Shown here piece after piece: positions 54,573 through 64,000 of a DNA stretch of 64,000 nt (position 1 is its first letter; the number at the start of each line of letters is the position of its first letter). This stretch comes from Catenovulum sp052056295 (GTDB taxonomy: Bacteria > Pseudomonadota > Gammaproteobacteria > Enterobacterales > Alteromonadaceae). The position numbers were made by a program, and so were the translations under genes. The stretch lies in the NCBI RefSeq assembly GCF_052056295.1, contig NZ_CP182493.1:3348001-3412000 (forward strand), written 5' to 3'. The notes beneath the pieces are model-generated. The model had not been told where the DNA came from and ran no database searches. It saw only the letters and a program-made list of their open reading frames with translations.

Positions 54573-55302
54573 ACAACAACAAATCGACTTTGCTAATGCT
54601 ATCAGGCAAGGCAACGCCGCAATAAATGGAATTGAGCAGCGGCGTTTAACTATTTACCAAGAGCTGTTTTTTAACAACACTTTAGACTTCGTCAGTAATG
54701 CGTTTCCGGTATTAAAAAGTTTATATAGTCAGCACGCTTGGTCTCGATTAGTCCGGCAGTTTTTTATTGAACACACTTGTACATCAGCCCACTTTGTCGA
54801 TATTCCGGCTGAGTTTTTACAATTTTTGACTGAGCAATATCAAGTTAAACAATCTGATCCAATATTTATCAAAGAACTGGCACATTACGAATGGATAGAA
54901 TTAGCGGTGACAGTTCAAACGCAACCGCAAGATAAACTGCCTATATTGCCAGCAGATGTAGTCACGAGTGAAAAGTTTTCACTATCGCCATTGGCTAGAG
55001 TTGTTAGTTATCCATTTCCAGTGCACCAGATTAGCCAAAATTTTCAGCCAACATCCGCAAGCGAGCCAGTTTATTTGCTGTTATACCGTAATTCTGCGTT
55101 CGAAGTTAAATTTATTCAAATTAATGCGGCTATCGCATTTGTATTAGATCTACTGATAAAAGAGGTTGAAAATAGTTTTGAGGGTTTAGTGGTGCAATTG
55201 TTATCAGCCTTGCCAGACGTTGAACAAAGTGTGCTACGACAGTCACTACATGCCAATTTGCTTGAGTTTTCACAACTAGATTTACTGGTTAAATGCGAAT
55301 AA
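54559..55302 (+). CDS. hvfC: DUF2063 (HvfC-like) partner of the MNIO enzyme
   Basis: 247 residues from ATG 54559, overlapping the MNIO gene by 14 bases with TGAG upstream. The start FKQQQIDFANAIRQGN followed by QRRLTIYQELFFNNTLDFVSNAFPVLKSL is the DUF2063 signature. In the MNIO RiPP pathway this protein binds the precursor and presents it to the enzyme. The C-terminal half is less conserved. Confidence 0.85.
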   Translation: MSSFKQQQIDFANAIRQGNAAINGIEQRRLTIYQELFFNNTLDFVSNAFPVLKSLYSQHAWSRLVRQFFIEHTCTSAHFVDIPAEFLQFLTEQYQVKQSDPIFIKELAHYEWIELAVTVQTQPQDKLPILPADVVTSEKFSLSPLARVVSYPFPVHQISQNFQPTSASEPVYLLLYRNSAFEVKFIQINAAIAFVLDLLIKEVENSFEGLVVQLLSALPDVEQSVLRQSLHANLLEFSQLDLLVKCE

Positions 55303-55363
55303 ATGATGGCTTTTTCGACTCGTTTTGACTAACATACGCGGCAAAAATTCTCGGAGATAATTT

Positions 55364-55489
55364 ATGGGTCATCAAAACGAACAAGGTGAAACTGCGAATG
55401 TCGGTCATTTATTGGTTGCTGTTGCAGTAACTGTGGCATTACCTTTATTACCAGCAATACTTGGCTGGTATGTTATTTTCGCTAAATAA
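55364..55489 (+). CDS. Small single-helix membrane protein downstream of the RiPP locus
   Basis: 41 residues, MGHQNEQGETANVGHLLVAV at the start followed by a strongly hydrophobic helix (TVALPLLPAILGWYVIF) and a C-terminal AK. GGAG lies seven bases before the ATG, and the codon pattern is normal, so it is probably real. No family recognised. It begins 61 bases after hvfC without an intervening terminator and may belong to the same transcript. Confidence 0.6.
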   Translation: MGHQNEQGETANVGHLLVAVAVTVALPLLPAILGWYVIFAK

Positions 55490-55557
55490 TTTTATTGCCT
55501 TTTAATCGGCAATTTAAACCACAAATCTATGGATGCTCATGTGGTTAGAGTATGGAA

Positions 55558-55618
55558 TCATGCGCTTTCGCATGAACTAATTTGCAGATTGGCTATCTAA
55601 AGCTTATCTGCAAGCTTT
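55558..55618 (+). promoter_or_regulatory. Leader with mutually exclusive hairpins upstream of the receiver gene
   Basis: Hairpin 1: TCATGCG (55558-55564), loop CTTT, CGCATGA (55569-55575). Hairpin 2: TTGCAGAT (55582-55589) with ATCTGCAA (55606-55613). Hairpin 3: AAAGCTT (55599-55605), loop ATCTGC, AAGCTTT (55612-55618). Hairpins 2 and 3 are each perfect and share bases, so only one can form. They end 22 bases before the start codon at 55640. Confidence 0.5.
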
Positions 55619-55639
55619 CAGGGCAGAAAAGGGGGAAAT

Positions 55640-56008
55640 ATGAAGATTTTGTTAGTAGATGATAATGCCAATGTGCGTGATACACTTGCACAAGCTTTGG
55701 AAAATGAAGGTTATGAAGTTGAATTAGGTGATAATGGCCTAGCTGGATTTAATGCCGCAAAACAACATAACTACGACTTTATCATTACAGATTACAAGAT
55801 GCCGATAATTGACGGTGTTAAATTAATTGAAAATCTTACCCTTGATTTAGCTTATCCCAAATCAAAAATTCTGTTATTAACAACAGATGTGAGCAACAAA
55901 GCCAAATTTATTTTTGATAAGTTGCAAATTAGCTGGCTAGCAAAACCGGTTGAGATCCCACAGATACTGCAAAATTTGCCAGATATTCAAACTTCGCAAA
56001 TTGCTTAA
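55640..56008 (+). CDS. Stand-alone response-regulator receiver protein
   Basis: 122 residues, one receiver domain. KILLVDDNANVRDTL has the acidic pair, FIITDYKMPIIDG the phospho-acceptor Asp (about residue 51), LLLTT the Thr and WLAKPVE the Lys, all intact. No output domain, so it would act like CheY/Spo0F by protein contact. GGGGGAAAT precedes the ATG. No kinase in the window. Confidence 0.9.
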   Translation: MKILLVDDNANVRDTLAQALENEGYEVELGDNGLAGFNAAKQHNYDFIITDYKMPIIDGVKLIENLTLDLAYPKSKILLLTTDVSNKAKFIFDKLQISWLAKPVEIPQILQNLPDIQTSQIA

Positions 56009-56090
56009 TTTATCCTGAGTTGAGGTTAATTAGCAAAACTCAGTTTTTGTTGGGTATAATGCTGCCAGAGCAAAAGTACGGATCGTAAAA

Positions 56091-56639
56091 ATGACATCAA
56101 GCGCAGTTCTGGCAGAAATTAAGTCTAGTATTAAAACCATTCCAAATTATCCCAAAGCCGGGATTATGTTTCGAGATGTAACCAGCTTAGTCGAAAATGG
56201 GCGCGCTTTCGCTTTGTCTGTACAAGCTTTGACTGAACCTTTTAAAAACCAAGGTATTACTAAAGTGGTTGGCGCGGAAGCCCGCGGTTTTATTTTTGGT
56301 GCTGCGGTCGCAAATGCACTAGGTGCAGGATTCGTTCTTGCGCGTAAACCGAATAAATTACCACGCGAAACCATATCGCAAGATTATGAACTAGAGTATG
56401 GTTCGGACGAACTGCACATTCATAAAGATTCGTTGAACGATACAGATAAAGTTTTATTAGTGGATGATTTAATTGCAACTGGTGGCACAATTGAAGCTGT
56501 TACTAAGATGGTTCGTCAATTAGGTGCTAAGGTTGAAAACGCAGCGTTTGTGATCAATTTGCCCGATTTAGGTGGCGCAGATAAGCTGCGTGATTTAAAC
56601 ATTACACCTTATTGCCTAGTAGAGTTTGAAGGGGAATAA
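56091..56639 (+). CDS. apt: Adenine phosphoribosyltransferase
   Basis: 182 residues. Converts adenine and PRPP to AMP. The PRPP-binding loop VLLVDDLIATGGTIEA and VGAEARGFIFGAAVA are intact. A TATAAT at about 56056 may be its -10. Stands eight bases before dnaX, the usual order. Confidence 0.95.
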   Translation: MTSSAVLAEIKSSIKTIPNYPKAGIMFRDVTSLVENGRAFALSVQALTEPFKNQGITKVVGAEARGFIFGAAVANALGAGFVLARKPNKLPRETISQDYELEYGSDELHIHKDSLNDTDKVLLVDDLIATGGTIEAVTKMVRQLGAKVENAAFVINLPDLGGADKLRDLNITPYCLVEFEGE

Positions 56640-56647
56640 CTGAGTTT

Positions 56648-59278
<2,631 letters not shown>

Positions 59279-59311
59279 TGATTTAAACTGACAGAAATAG
59301 AAGGTAGTAAT

Positions 59312-59644
59312 ATGTTTAAAGGTGGCGGTGGCTTGGGCAACATCATGAAACAAGCCCAACAAATGCAAGAAAAAATGCAACGTGCACAGCAAGAAATTGC
59401 CAATATGGAAGTAACGGGTGAAGCAGGCGCTGGCATGGTTAAAGTAACTATGTTGGGCAACCACAATGTTAAGCGTGTTGATATTGATCCAAGCTTAATG
59501 GAAGACGACAAAGAAATGTTGGAAGACTTAATTGCGGCAGCTATCAACGACGCAGTTCGTCGTGTTGAAAAACAAAATCAAGAAAAAATGGCTGAAGTAA
59601 CTGGTGGTATGCAATTACCGCCGGGTATGAAAATGCCTTTCTAA
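59312..59644 (+). CDS. ybaB: YbaB/EbfC nucleoid-associated protein
   Basis: 110 residues, the usual length: a helical start (GLGNIMKQAQQMQEKMQRAQ), central beta strands (GMVKVTMLGNHNVKRVDID) and DLIAAAINDAVRRVE. Dimeric DNA-binding protein; conserved between dnaX and recR. Confidence 0.95.
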   Translation: MFKGGGGLGNIMKQAQQMQEKMQRAQQEIANMEVTGEAGAGMVKVTMLGNHNVKRVDIDPSLMEDDKEMLEDLIAAAINDAVRRVEKQNQEKMAEVTGGMQLPPGMKMPF

Positions 59645-59669
59645 TATAGCTTTTGGAGTAAAAGCCTGT

Positions 59670-60263
59670 ATGAAGTTTGCACCTGCGTTACAAAAACTAA
59701 TTGATGCATTGCGTATATTACCTGGTGTCGGGCCTAAATCGGCACAGCGTATGGCCTTTATCTTGTTAGAAGATCAACAAGGAGCAACTCAATTAGCCCA
59801 AGCAGTTCAACAGGCTTTAACTCAAATTAAAAGCTGCAATATTTGTCGCAATTACACCCAAACAGATACCTGTGAAATCTGTGCTGAACCCACTCGCTCG
59901 GAGCAAGCTGCTATTTGTGTAGTAGCCCAACCACAAGATGTTTTATCTATAGAGCAAACAGGCCATTTCCATGGTCGCTATTTTGTTTTAAAAGGCTTGT
60001 TGTCACCAATCGATGGTATTGGTCCTGAAGAACTTGGATTAGACAGTTTACAGCAACAACTGCAACAAGGTATATCTGAAGTTATATTAGCCACATCACC
60101 TAGTGTTGAAGGTGAAGCAACCGCTTTTTATATATCTGAAATGGCGAAAAAACTTGGTATATCAGTTACGCGCCTAGCACAAGGTTTACCGGCCGGAGGC
60201 GAATTGTCTTCATTAGATAGCCGCACTTTAGGTCACGCTTTTAGTGGCCGTAAACAGTTATAA
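59670..60263 (+). CDS. recR: Recombination protein RecR
   Basis: 197 residues. Helix-hairpin-helix LRILPGVGPKSAQRMAF at the start, zinc finger CNIC...CEIC (residues 52-69 region), Toprim domain with VVAQPQDVLSIEQTG, and the C-terminal Walker-like GLPAGGELSSLDSRTLGHA. Works with RecF/RecO in gap repair. Confidence 0.96.
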   Translation: MKFAPALQKLIDALRILPGVGPKSAQRMAFILLEDQQGATQLAQAVQQALTQIKSCNICRNYTQTDTCEICAEPTRSEQAAICVVAQPQDVLSIEQTGHFHGRYFVLKGLLSPIDGIGPEELGLDSLQQQLQQGISEVILATSPSVEGEATAFYISEMAKKLGISVTRLAQGLPAGGELSSLDSRTLGHAFSGRKQL

Positions 60264-60364
60264 AAATCTGCAAAATTTTGCTTGAAAAGAAAATCCGCAT
60301 CCCCATCTATTAAAGCAATCAAATAAATTGTTATTTATTGCCATATAGCAGGAGATGTATTCAG

Positions 60365-62287
60365 ATGAGCGAAGTAGCCCATAAAGAAACACATGGCTTC
60401 CAAACCGAGGTCAAACAACTATTACAATTAATGATCCACTCTTTGTATTCAAACAAAGAAATTTTCTTACGCGAGCTAGTTTCCAACGCTTCAGATGCCG
60501 CAGATAAATTACGTTTTAACGCCCTTTCAAATAATGACTTATACGAAAATGATGGCGATTTAAAAGTTCGTGTAAGTGTTGATAAAGACGCTAAAACCAT
60601 CACCATTTCAGACAATGGTATTGGTATGACGCGCGACCAAGTCATTGAGCATTTAGGTACAATTGCTAAATCAGGTACAAAAGAATTCTTCAGCAATTTA
60701 ACCGGCGATCAAGCAAAAGATTCTAAGTTAATCGGTCAGTTTGGTGTTGGTTTCTACTCAGCATTTATTGTTGCTGATGCTGTAACAGTTAAGACCCGTG
60801 CAGCAGGTGAGAGCACAGAACGTGGTGTTGAATGGTATTCAAAAGGTGACGGCGAATTCACCATAGGTGATATCGAAAAAGCCACTCGTGGTACAGATGT
60901 TATCTTGCATTTAAAAGAAGAAGAGAGTGAATTTTTAGACGATTGGAAAGTACGTTCTACCATCACTCGTTATTCTGATCACATTGGTATCCCGGTTGAA
61001 ATGTGGCAAGAAGGTACACCTGAGTCTGAAGCTCCAGACGGCGAGAAAATTCCAGCTACAGAAGCGCATTGGTCACCAATAAACAAAGGTACAGCTTTGT
61101 GGACGCGTGATAAATCAGAAATCACTGACGAAGAATATAAAGAGTTTTATAAGTCAGTCGCGCATGATTTTGAAGAGCCGGTTAAATGGGCACATAACAA
61201 GGTTGAAGGTAAAACAGAATATACAAGTTTGTTATACATTCCAAAACGCGCGCCTTTTGATATGTGGAACCGCGAGGTTAAAAGTGGCATCAAACTATAT
61301 GTTCAGCGTGTATTTATTATGGATGACGCTGAGAAGTTTATGCCGACCTACTTACGTTTTGTTAAAGGTTTAGTTGACTCAAATGATTTACCGCTAAACG
61401 TATCACGCGAAATTTTGCAAGATAACAAAATTACCCAATCTATACGTTCAGGTAATGTAAAACGCGTATTACAAATGTTGACGCGTATGGGTGAAAACAG
61501 CCCTGAAGAATATGCTACTTTCTGGAAAGAGTTTGGTAACGTATTAAAAGAAGGTCCAGCTGAAGATTTTGCCAACAAAGACAAAATCGCTAAGTTGTTC
61601 CGTTTTGCTTCAACTCATGCAGATACCAAAGAACAAAATGTATCATTGGATGACTACCTTGGCCGTATGCAAGAAGGCCAAGATAAGATTTATTACATCA
61701 CGGCGGATACTTTTGAAGCTGCAAAATCTAGCCCTCACTTAGAAGCTTTCCGCAAAAAAGGCATCGAAGTATTATTGATGGCAGAGCGTGTAGATGAGTG
61801 GATGATGTCTCATCTAACTGAATACAACGAAAAACAGTTCCAGCATGTTGCTAAAGCCAATATTGATTTATCTGACTTGGATGATGAAGAAACCAAAAAA
61901 GCGCATGAAGAAACTGAAAAAGCCTTTGAAAGTTTTGTTGAGCGTGCAAAAACAGCATTAGGTGACAAAGTTAAAGACGTTAAAGTTTCACATCGTTTAA
62001 CTGAATCACCAGCTGTTATCACAACTGATGAACACGATATGAATACGCAAATGGCTAAGCTTTTAGAAGCGGCTGGACAAGCTGTTCCTGAAACTAAGTA
62101 CATCTTTGAGGTAAACCCTGAGCACGCATTAGTTAAACGAGTTGCTGATGAAACTGACGAAAATCTATTTAAAGAATGGGTTGAAGTTTTATTAGACCAA
62201 GCAACTTTAGCTGAGCGCGGCTCATTGAAAAACCCAGCTGAGTATGTAAGCAAGTTAAACAAGTTGTTGTTACAACTAGGCAGATAA
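60365..62287 (+). CDS. htpG: Chaperone HtpG (Hsp90)
   Basis: 640 residues from ATG 60365 (MSEVAHKETHGFQTEVKQ), with GGAG ten bases upstream; the ATG at 60338 adds nine residues not found in relatives. GHKL ATP-binding motifs ELVSNASDAADKLRF, DNGIGM and GQFGVGFYSAF are intact. A heat-shock promoter is expected upstream but none was recognised with certainty. Terminator after the gene. Confidence 0.97.
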   Translation: MSEVAHKETHGFQTEVKQLLQLMIHSLYSNKEIFLRELVSNASDAADKLRFNALSNNDLYENDGDLKVRVSVDKDAKTITISDNGIGMTRDQVIEHLGTIAKSGTKEFFSNLTGDQAKDSKLIGQFGVGFYSAFIVADAVTVKTRAAGESTERGVEWYSKGDGEFTIGDIEKATRGTDVILHLKEEESEFLDDWKVRSTITRYSDHIGIPVEMWQEGTPESEAPDGEKIPATEAHWSPINKGTALWTRDKSEITDEEYKEFYKSVAHDFEEPVKWAHNKVEGKTEYTSLLYIPKRAPFDMWNREVKSGIKLYVQRVFIMDDAEKFMPTYLRFVKGLVDSNDLPLNVSREILQDNKITQSIRSGNVKRVLQMLTRMGENSPEEYATFWKEFGNVLKEGPAEDFANKDKIAKLFRFASTHADTKEQNVSLDDYLGRMQEGQDKIYYITADTFEAAKSSPHLEAFRKKGIEVLLMAERVDEWMMSHLTEYNEKQFQHVAKANIDLSDLDDEETKKAHEETEKAFESFVERAKTALGDKVKDVKVSHRLTESPAVITTDEHDMNTQMAKLLEAAGQAVPETKYIFEVNPEHALVKRVADETDENLFKEWVEVLLDQATLAERGSLKNPAEYVSKLNKLLLQLGR

Positions 62288-62360
62288 TTGCCTGAAGCTA
62301 ATGTATAGCAGTTGAAAAATCATTGTCTGTAGTTAGCTAAAATAGGTAGAAAAGCTCGTA

Positions 62361-62387
62361 AAAACGGACGTTCAGCGTCCGTTTTTT
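62361..62387 (+). terminator. Rho-independent terminator after htpG
   Basis: AAAACGGACG (62361-62370), loop TTCAG, CGTCCGTTTT (62376-62385) followed by more T. Just upstream of a TATAAT (62401-62406) that probably serves adk. Confidence 0.92.
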
Positions 62388-62459
62388 GCTTTTAAACTTG
62401 TATAATTTGGCCCATCGTTGTATTGTTCGCGCCAGTTTATTTTTAAGATTGAGGATATT

Positions 62460-63104
62460 ATGCGAATTATCTTATTAGGCGCACCAGGCGCCGGTAAAGG
62501 GACTCAAGCTCAGTTCTTAATGCAAGAGTTTGGTATTCCGCAAATCTCCACTGGCGACATGTTACGCGCAGCTATTAAAGCTGGCACGCCTTTAGGTTTA
62601 GAAGCGAAAAAAGTAATTGATGCAGGCCAATTGGTTTCTGACGAAATTATCATTGGTTTGGTTAAAGAGCGCATTGCACAAGAAGATTGTGCTAAAGGCT
62701 TTTTGTTAGACGGTTTCCCTCGTACTATCCCACAAGCGGATGCTATGGTTGAAAGCAACATAGATATTGATTTTGTACTTGAGTTTGATGTACCTGATCA
62801 AGTAATTGTTGAGCGTATGAGTGGTCGTCGTGTTCACACTGCATCTGGCCGTGTTTATCACATCGTTTATAATCCACCTAAAGTGGAAGGTAAAGATGAT
62901 GAAACTGGTGAAGATTTAGTTATCCGTGCAGACGATGAAGCTGCAACGGTTAAAAAACGTTTAGATATTTACCATGAGCAAACTGAGCCATTGGTTGCTT
63001 ATTATCAAAACTTAGCTGGCCAAGGCAAAACTAAGTACCACAAATTAGATGGTACTCAGGCTGTTGAAGCAGTTAGCGCTCAGTTAAAAGAATTGTTAGC
63101 TTAA
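62460..63104 (+). CDS. adk: Adenylate kinase
   Basis: 214 residues from ATG 62460, the same length as the E. coli enzyme; the ATG at 62418 adds 14 unlikely residues. P-loop GAPGAGKGTQA (residues 7-17), LLDGFPRT, and the long-form LID (MSGRRVHTASGRVYHI, no zinc Cys). Interconverts ATP+AMP and 2 ADP. Confidence 0.97.
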   Translation: MRIILLGAPGAGKGTQAQFLMQEFGIPQISTGDMLRAAIKAGTPLGLEAKKVIDAGQLVSDEIIIGLVKERIAQEDCAKGFLLDGFPRTIPQADAMVESNIDIDFVLEFDVPDQVIVERMSGRRVHTASGRVYHIVYNPPKVEGKDDETGEDLVIRADDEAATVKKRLDIYHEQTEPLVAYYQNLAGQGKTKYHKLDGTQAVEAVSAQLKELLA

Positions 63105-63146
63105 TATTTTAACCCTAATAAGGGTTAGCTGAGCTGTCAAATATAG

Positions 63147-63180
63147 AACCACTCCCTTATTGATAGGTGAGTGGTTTTTT
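63147..63180 (+). terminator. Rho-independent terminator after adk
   Basis: AACCACTC (63147-63154) pairs with GAGTGGTT (63169-63176), loop of 14 bases, followed by TTTT. A second weaker AACCCTAATAAGGGTT hairpin lies just before (63110-63125). Confidence 0.85.
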
Positions 63181-63208
63181 GTTTTTAGCGATGTTATTTG
63201 GAATTGTT

Positions 63209-63538
63209 ATGCCACATTTAAGATTGTATGCAGTGCCTGAAGAAGCCGCCGTTGCTGCGAGCGAAACCTTGTTGCCAAAGTTGGCCGAGATAGTTGATTG
63301 CCCACTTGATTATTTTACTTTGCAGTTGGTTAATAGCACTTTTTATTCGGCTGGCAAAAAGGTCTGTGGTGAGCCATATATTGATGTACATTGGTTTGCG
63401 CGAGAGCAAGCTGTGCAAGATAAATTTGCCGCTTGTGTGCAAGAATTCTTTTTACCATATTTTTCTGGCCAAGATATTACATGTGTTTTTACCACGTTAG
63501 AGGGTAAAGATTACTACGAGAATGGCGTGCATTATTAA
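63209..63538 (+). CDS. DUF1904 family protein
   Basis: 109 residues from ATG 63209; an earlier in-frame start at 63167 would lie in the adk terminator. MPHLRLYAVPEEAA at the start, LAEIVDCPLDYFTLQLVNSTF in the middle and FTTLEGKDYYENGVHY at the end are characteristic of DUF1904, a tautomerase-like small fold of unknown function (about 110 residues). The initial Pro after Met is where tautomerases keep their catalytic base, which fits but does not prove such activity. Confidence 0.85.
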   Translation: MPHLRLYAVPEEAAVAASETLLPKLAEIVDCPLDYFTLQLVNSTFYSAGKKVCGEPYIDVHWFAREQAVQDKFAACVQEFFLPYFSGQDITCVFTTLEGKDYYENGVHY

Positions 63539-63575
63539 TTGGCGCTGTTAGTCCAGTGCATTAATGGCTCCTTCG

Positions 63576-63870
63576 AAGCATAATTTTCTAAAAACGCTTT
63601 TCACCATCCTTGGTCGCTCGCAAACGTCGTCCCAGACGTTTGAAGTTTTAGAAAATTAGCATTCGAAAGAACCATATCTAAGCATATGTGGTGCTGCTTA
63701 AAATGTAATTGACCTATTTTAATGCCTACGCATGAAAATACTGCGATTGGTAGCGGCGCTAGGTTTAAGAAGGTGAATGGGTGTGTTGTGAACAAAACTT
63801 CAATCGGTAGGGATACCGTTTGGGAGCGGGCCATGGATGGCCTTGCAGCGTTTTTGTGAGCAATACCCCA
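63576..63870. repeat. Dispersed structured repeat, copy 2
   Basis: Same modules and order as the element at 24055-24320. Left module: CATAATTTTCTAAAA (about 63579) against TTTTAGAAAATTAGCAT (about 63647), outer arms extended by TTCGAA on both sides, enclosing the CAAACGTC / GACGTTTG hairpin (63621-63642). Right module: CAATCGGTA, loop GGGA, TACCGTTTG (63801-63822) and GGCCA, loop TGGA, TGGCC (63829-63842). The middle differs in length and sequence. No convincing gene; the 105-codon frame on the minus strand runs through these hairpins and is not supported. Confidence 0.7.
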
Positions 63871-63954
63871 TTTGCCTTCAGGAATATAAACTCGCTCTTT
63901 TTCTACCATGCCCATCAAAATCTAATTAAATTCGTATCAGCTCGCCCAAGATCC

Positions 63955-64000
63955 CCCCTCTCCCAAACGCATCAAAATTTTGACGTTTAGAAGTTAAAAC
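63955..64000. repeat. Start of a third copy of the dispersed repeat (fragment at window end)
   Basis: CTCCCAAACGCATCAAAATT and then TTGACGTTTAGAAGTTAAAA resemble the CAAACGTC/GACGTTTG hairpin and its GAAGTTTTAG flank in the two full copies. Cut by the window end, so the assignment is tentative. Confidence 0.4.

Noticed and set aside
63601..63918. 105-codon minus-strand ORF after the DUF1904 gene
   Set aside because: Runs through the hairpins of the dispersed repeat; the other copy at 24055-24320 does not preserve this frame.

Overview
The window looks like a chromosomal segment of a marine, flagellated gammaproteobacterium of the order Alteromonadales (Alteromonas/Catenovulum-like). This rests on gene content and order: uvrC-pgsA-tRNA(Gly-Cys-Leu), rnt next to motY (sodium-type polar flagellum), holD-rimI, a DUF3450-TtpC-ExbB-ExbD-TonB-TPR operon as in Vibrio/Shewanella, apt-dnaX-ybaB-recR-htpG-adk, and an AT-rich composition (about 40% G+C by eye). 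Genus is not provable from this window.

Layout. (1) Bases 1-18188 are the right part of a flagellin-glycosylation/nonulosonic-acid island ending at a flagellin gene (18281-19087). It holds the end of a LuxC-like acyl-CoA reductase, a Maf-type flagellin glycosyltransferase apparently split by a one-base frameshift, an alkaline-phosphatase-superfamily membrane transferase, GT8 and GT-B glycosyltransferases, a two-domain methyltransferase, two paralogous sulfotransferase-like genes, a legionaminic-type sugar block (legB, legC, NeuD/LegH-like acetyltransferase, PtmE-like CBS-nucleotidyltransferase) and a UDP-GlcNAc 6-dehydrogenase. (2) 19088-24366: a 199-bp MITE-like element, uvrC, pgsA, a six-tRNA array with a strong promoter, bfd, a 2-Cys peroxiredoxin and a dispersed structured repeat. 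(3) 24367-31394: rnt, motY, a DUF3010 gene, a second MITE-like repeat cluster, gshA, an SLT-like lipoprotein, a small unknown gene and a receiver-TPR protein without its phospho-acceptor Asp. (4) 31587-38226: thiamine operon thiC-thiO-thiS-thiG-thiDE-thiF under a TPP riboswitch. (5) 38316-47666: HDOD protein, tRNA-Trp, holD, rimI, a large double-PilZ protein, pldA, prfC, argS. (6) 48137-53163: TonB2-type energy transduction operon with long structured leader. (7) 53345-55489: a copper-chelating RiPP-type locus (HvfABC/bufferin class): a secreted precursor with eleven Lys-Cys-Gly sites in 15-residue repeats, its MNIO (DUF692) modifying enzyme, the DUF2063 partner and a 41-residue membrane peptide. 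(8) 55640-63538: lone receiver protein with a hairpin-rich leader, apt, dnaX (with an apparent programmed -1 frameshift site followed by a 22-unit Glu-Pro repeat), ybaB, recR, htpG, adk, a DUF1904 gene; then a second copy and a fragment of the dispersed repeat to the window end.

How the parts work together. The glycan island probably makes and attaches a legionaminic-acid-like sugar to the adjacent flagellin; the genes for the last steps (NeuC/LegG, NeuB/LegI, CMP transferase) are not here and presumably lie to the left. MotY belongs to the same motility programme. The thiamine operon covers both halves of TMP synthesis apart from dxs and thiI/iscS functions. The least ordinary elements are the Cys-repeat RiPP locus, the covarying hairpins in the dispersed repeat, the dnaX slippery site, the split maf gene and the mutually exclusive leader hairpins upstream of the lone receiver gene.
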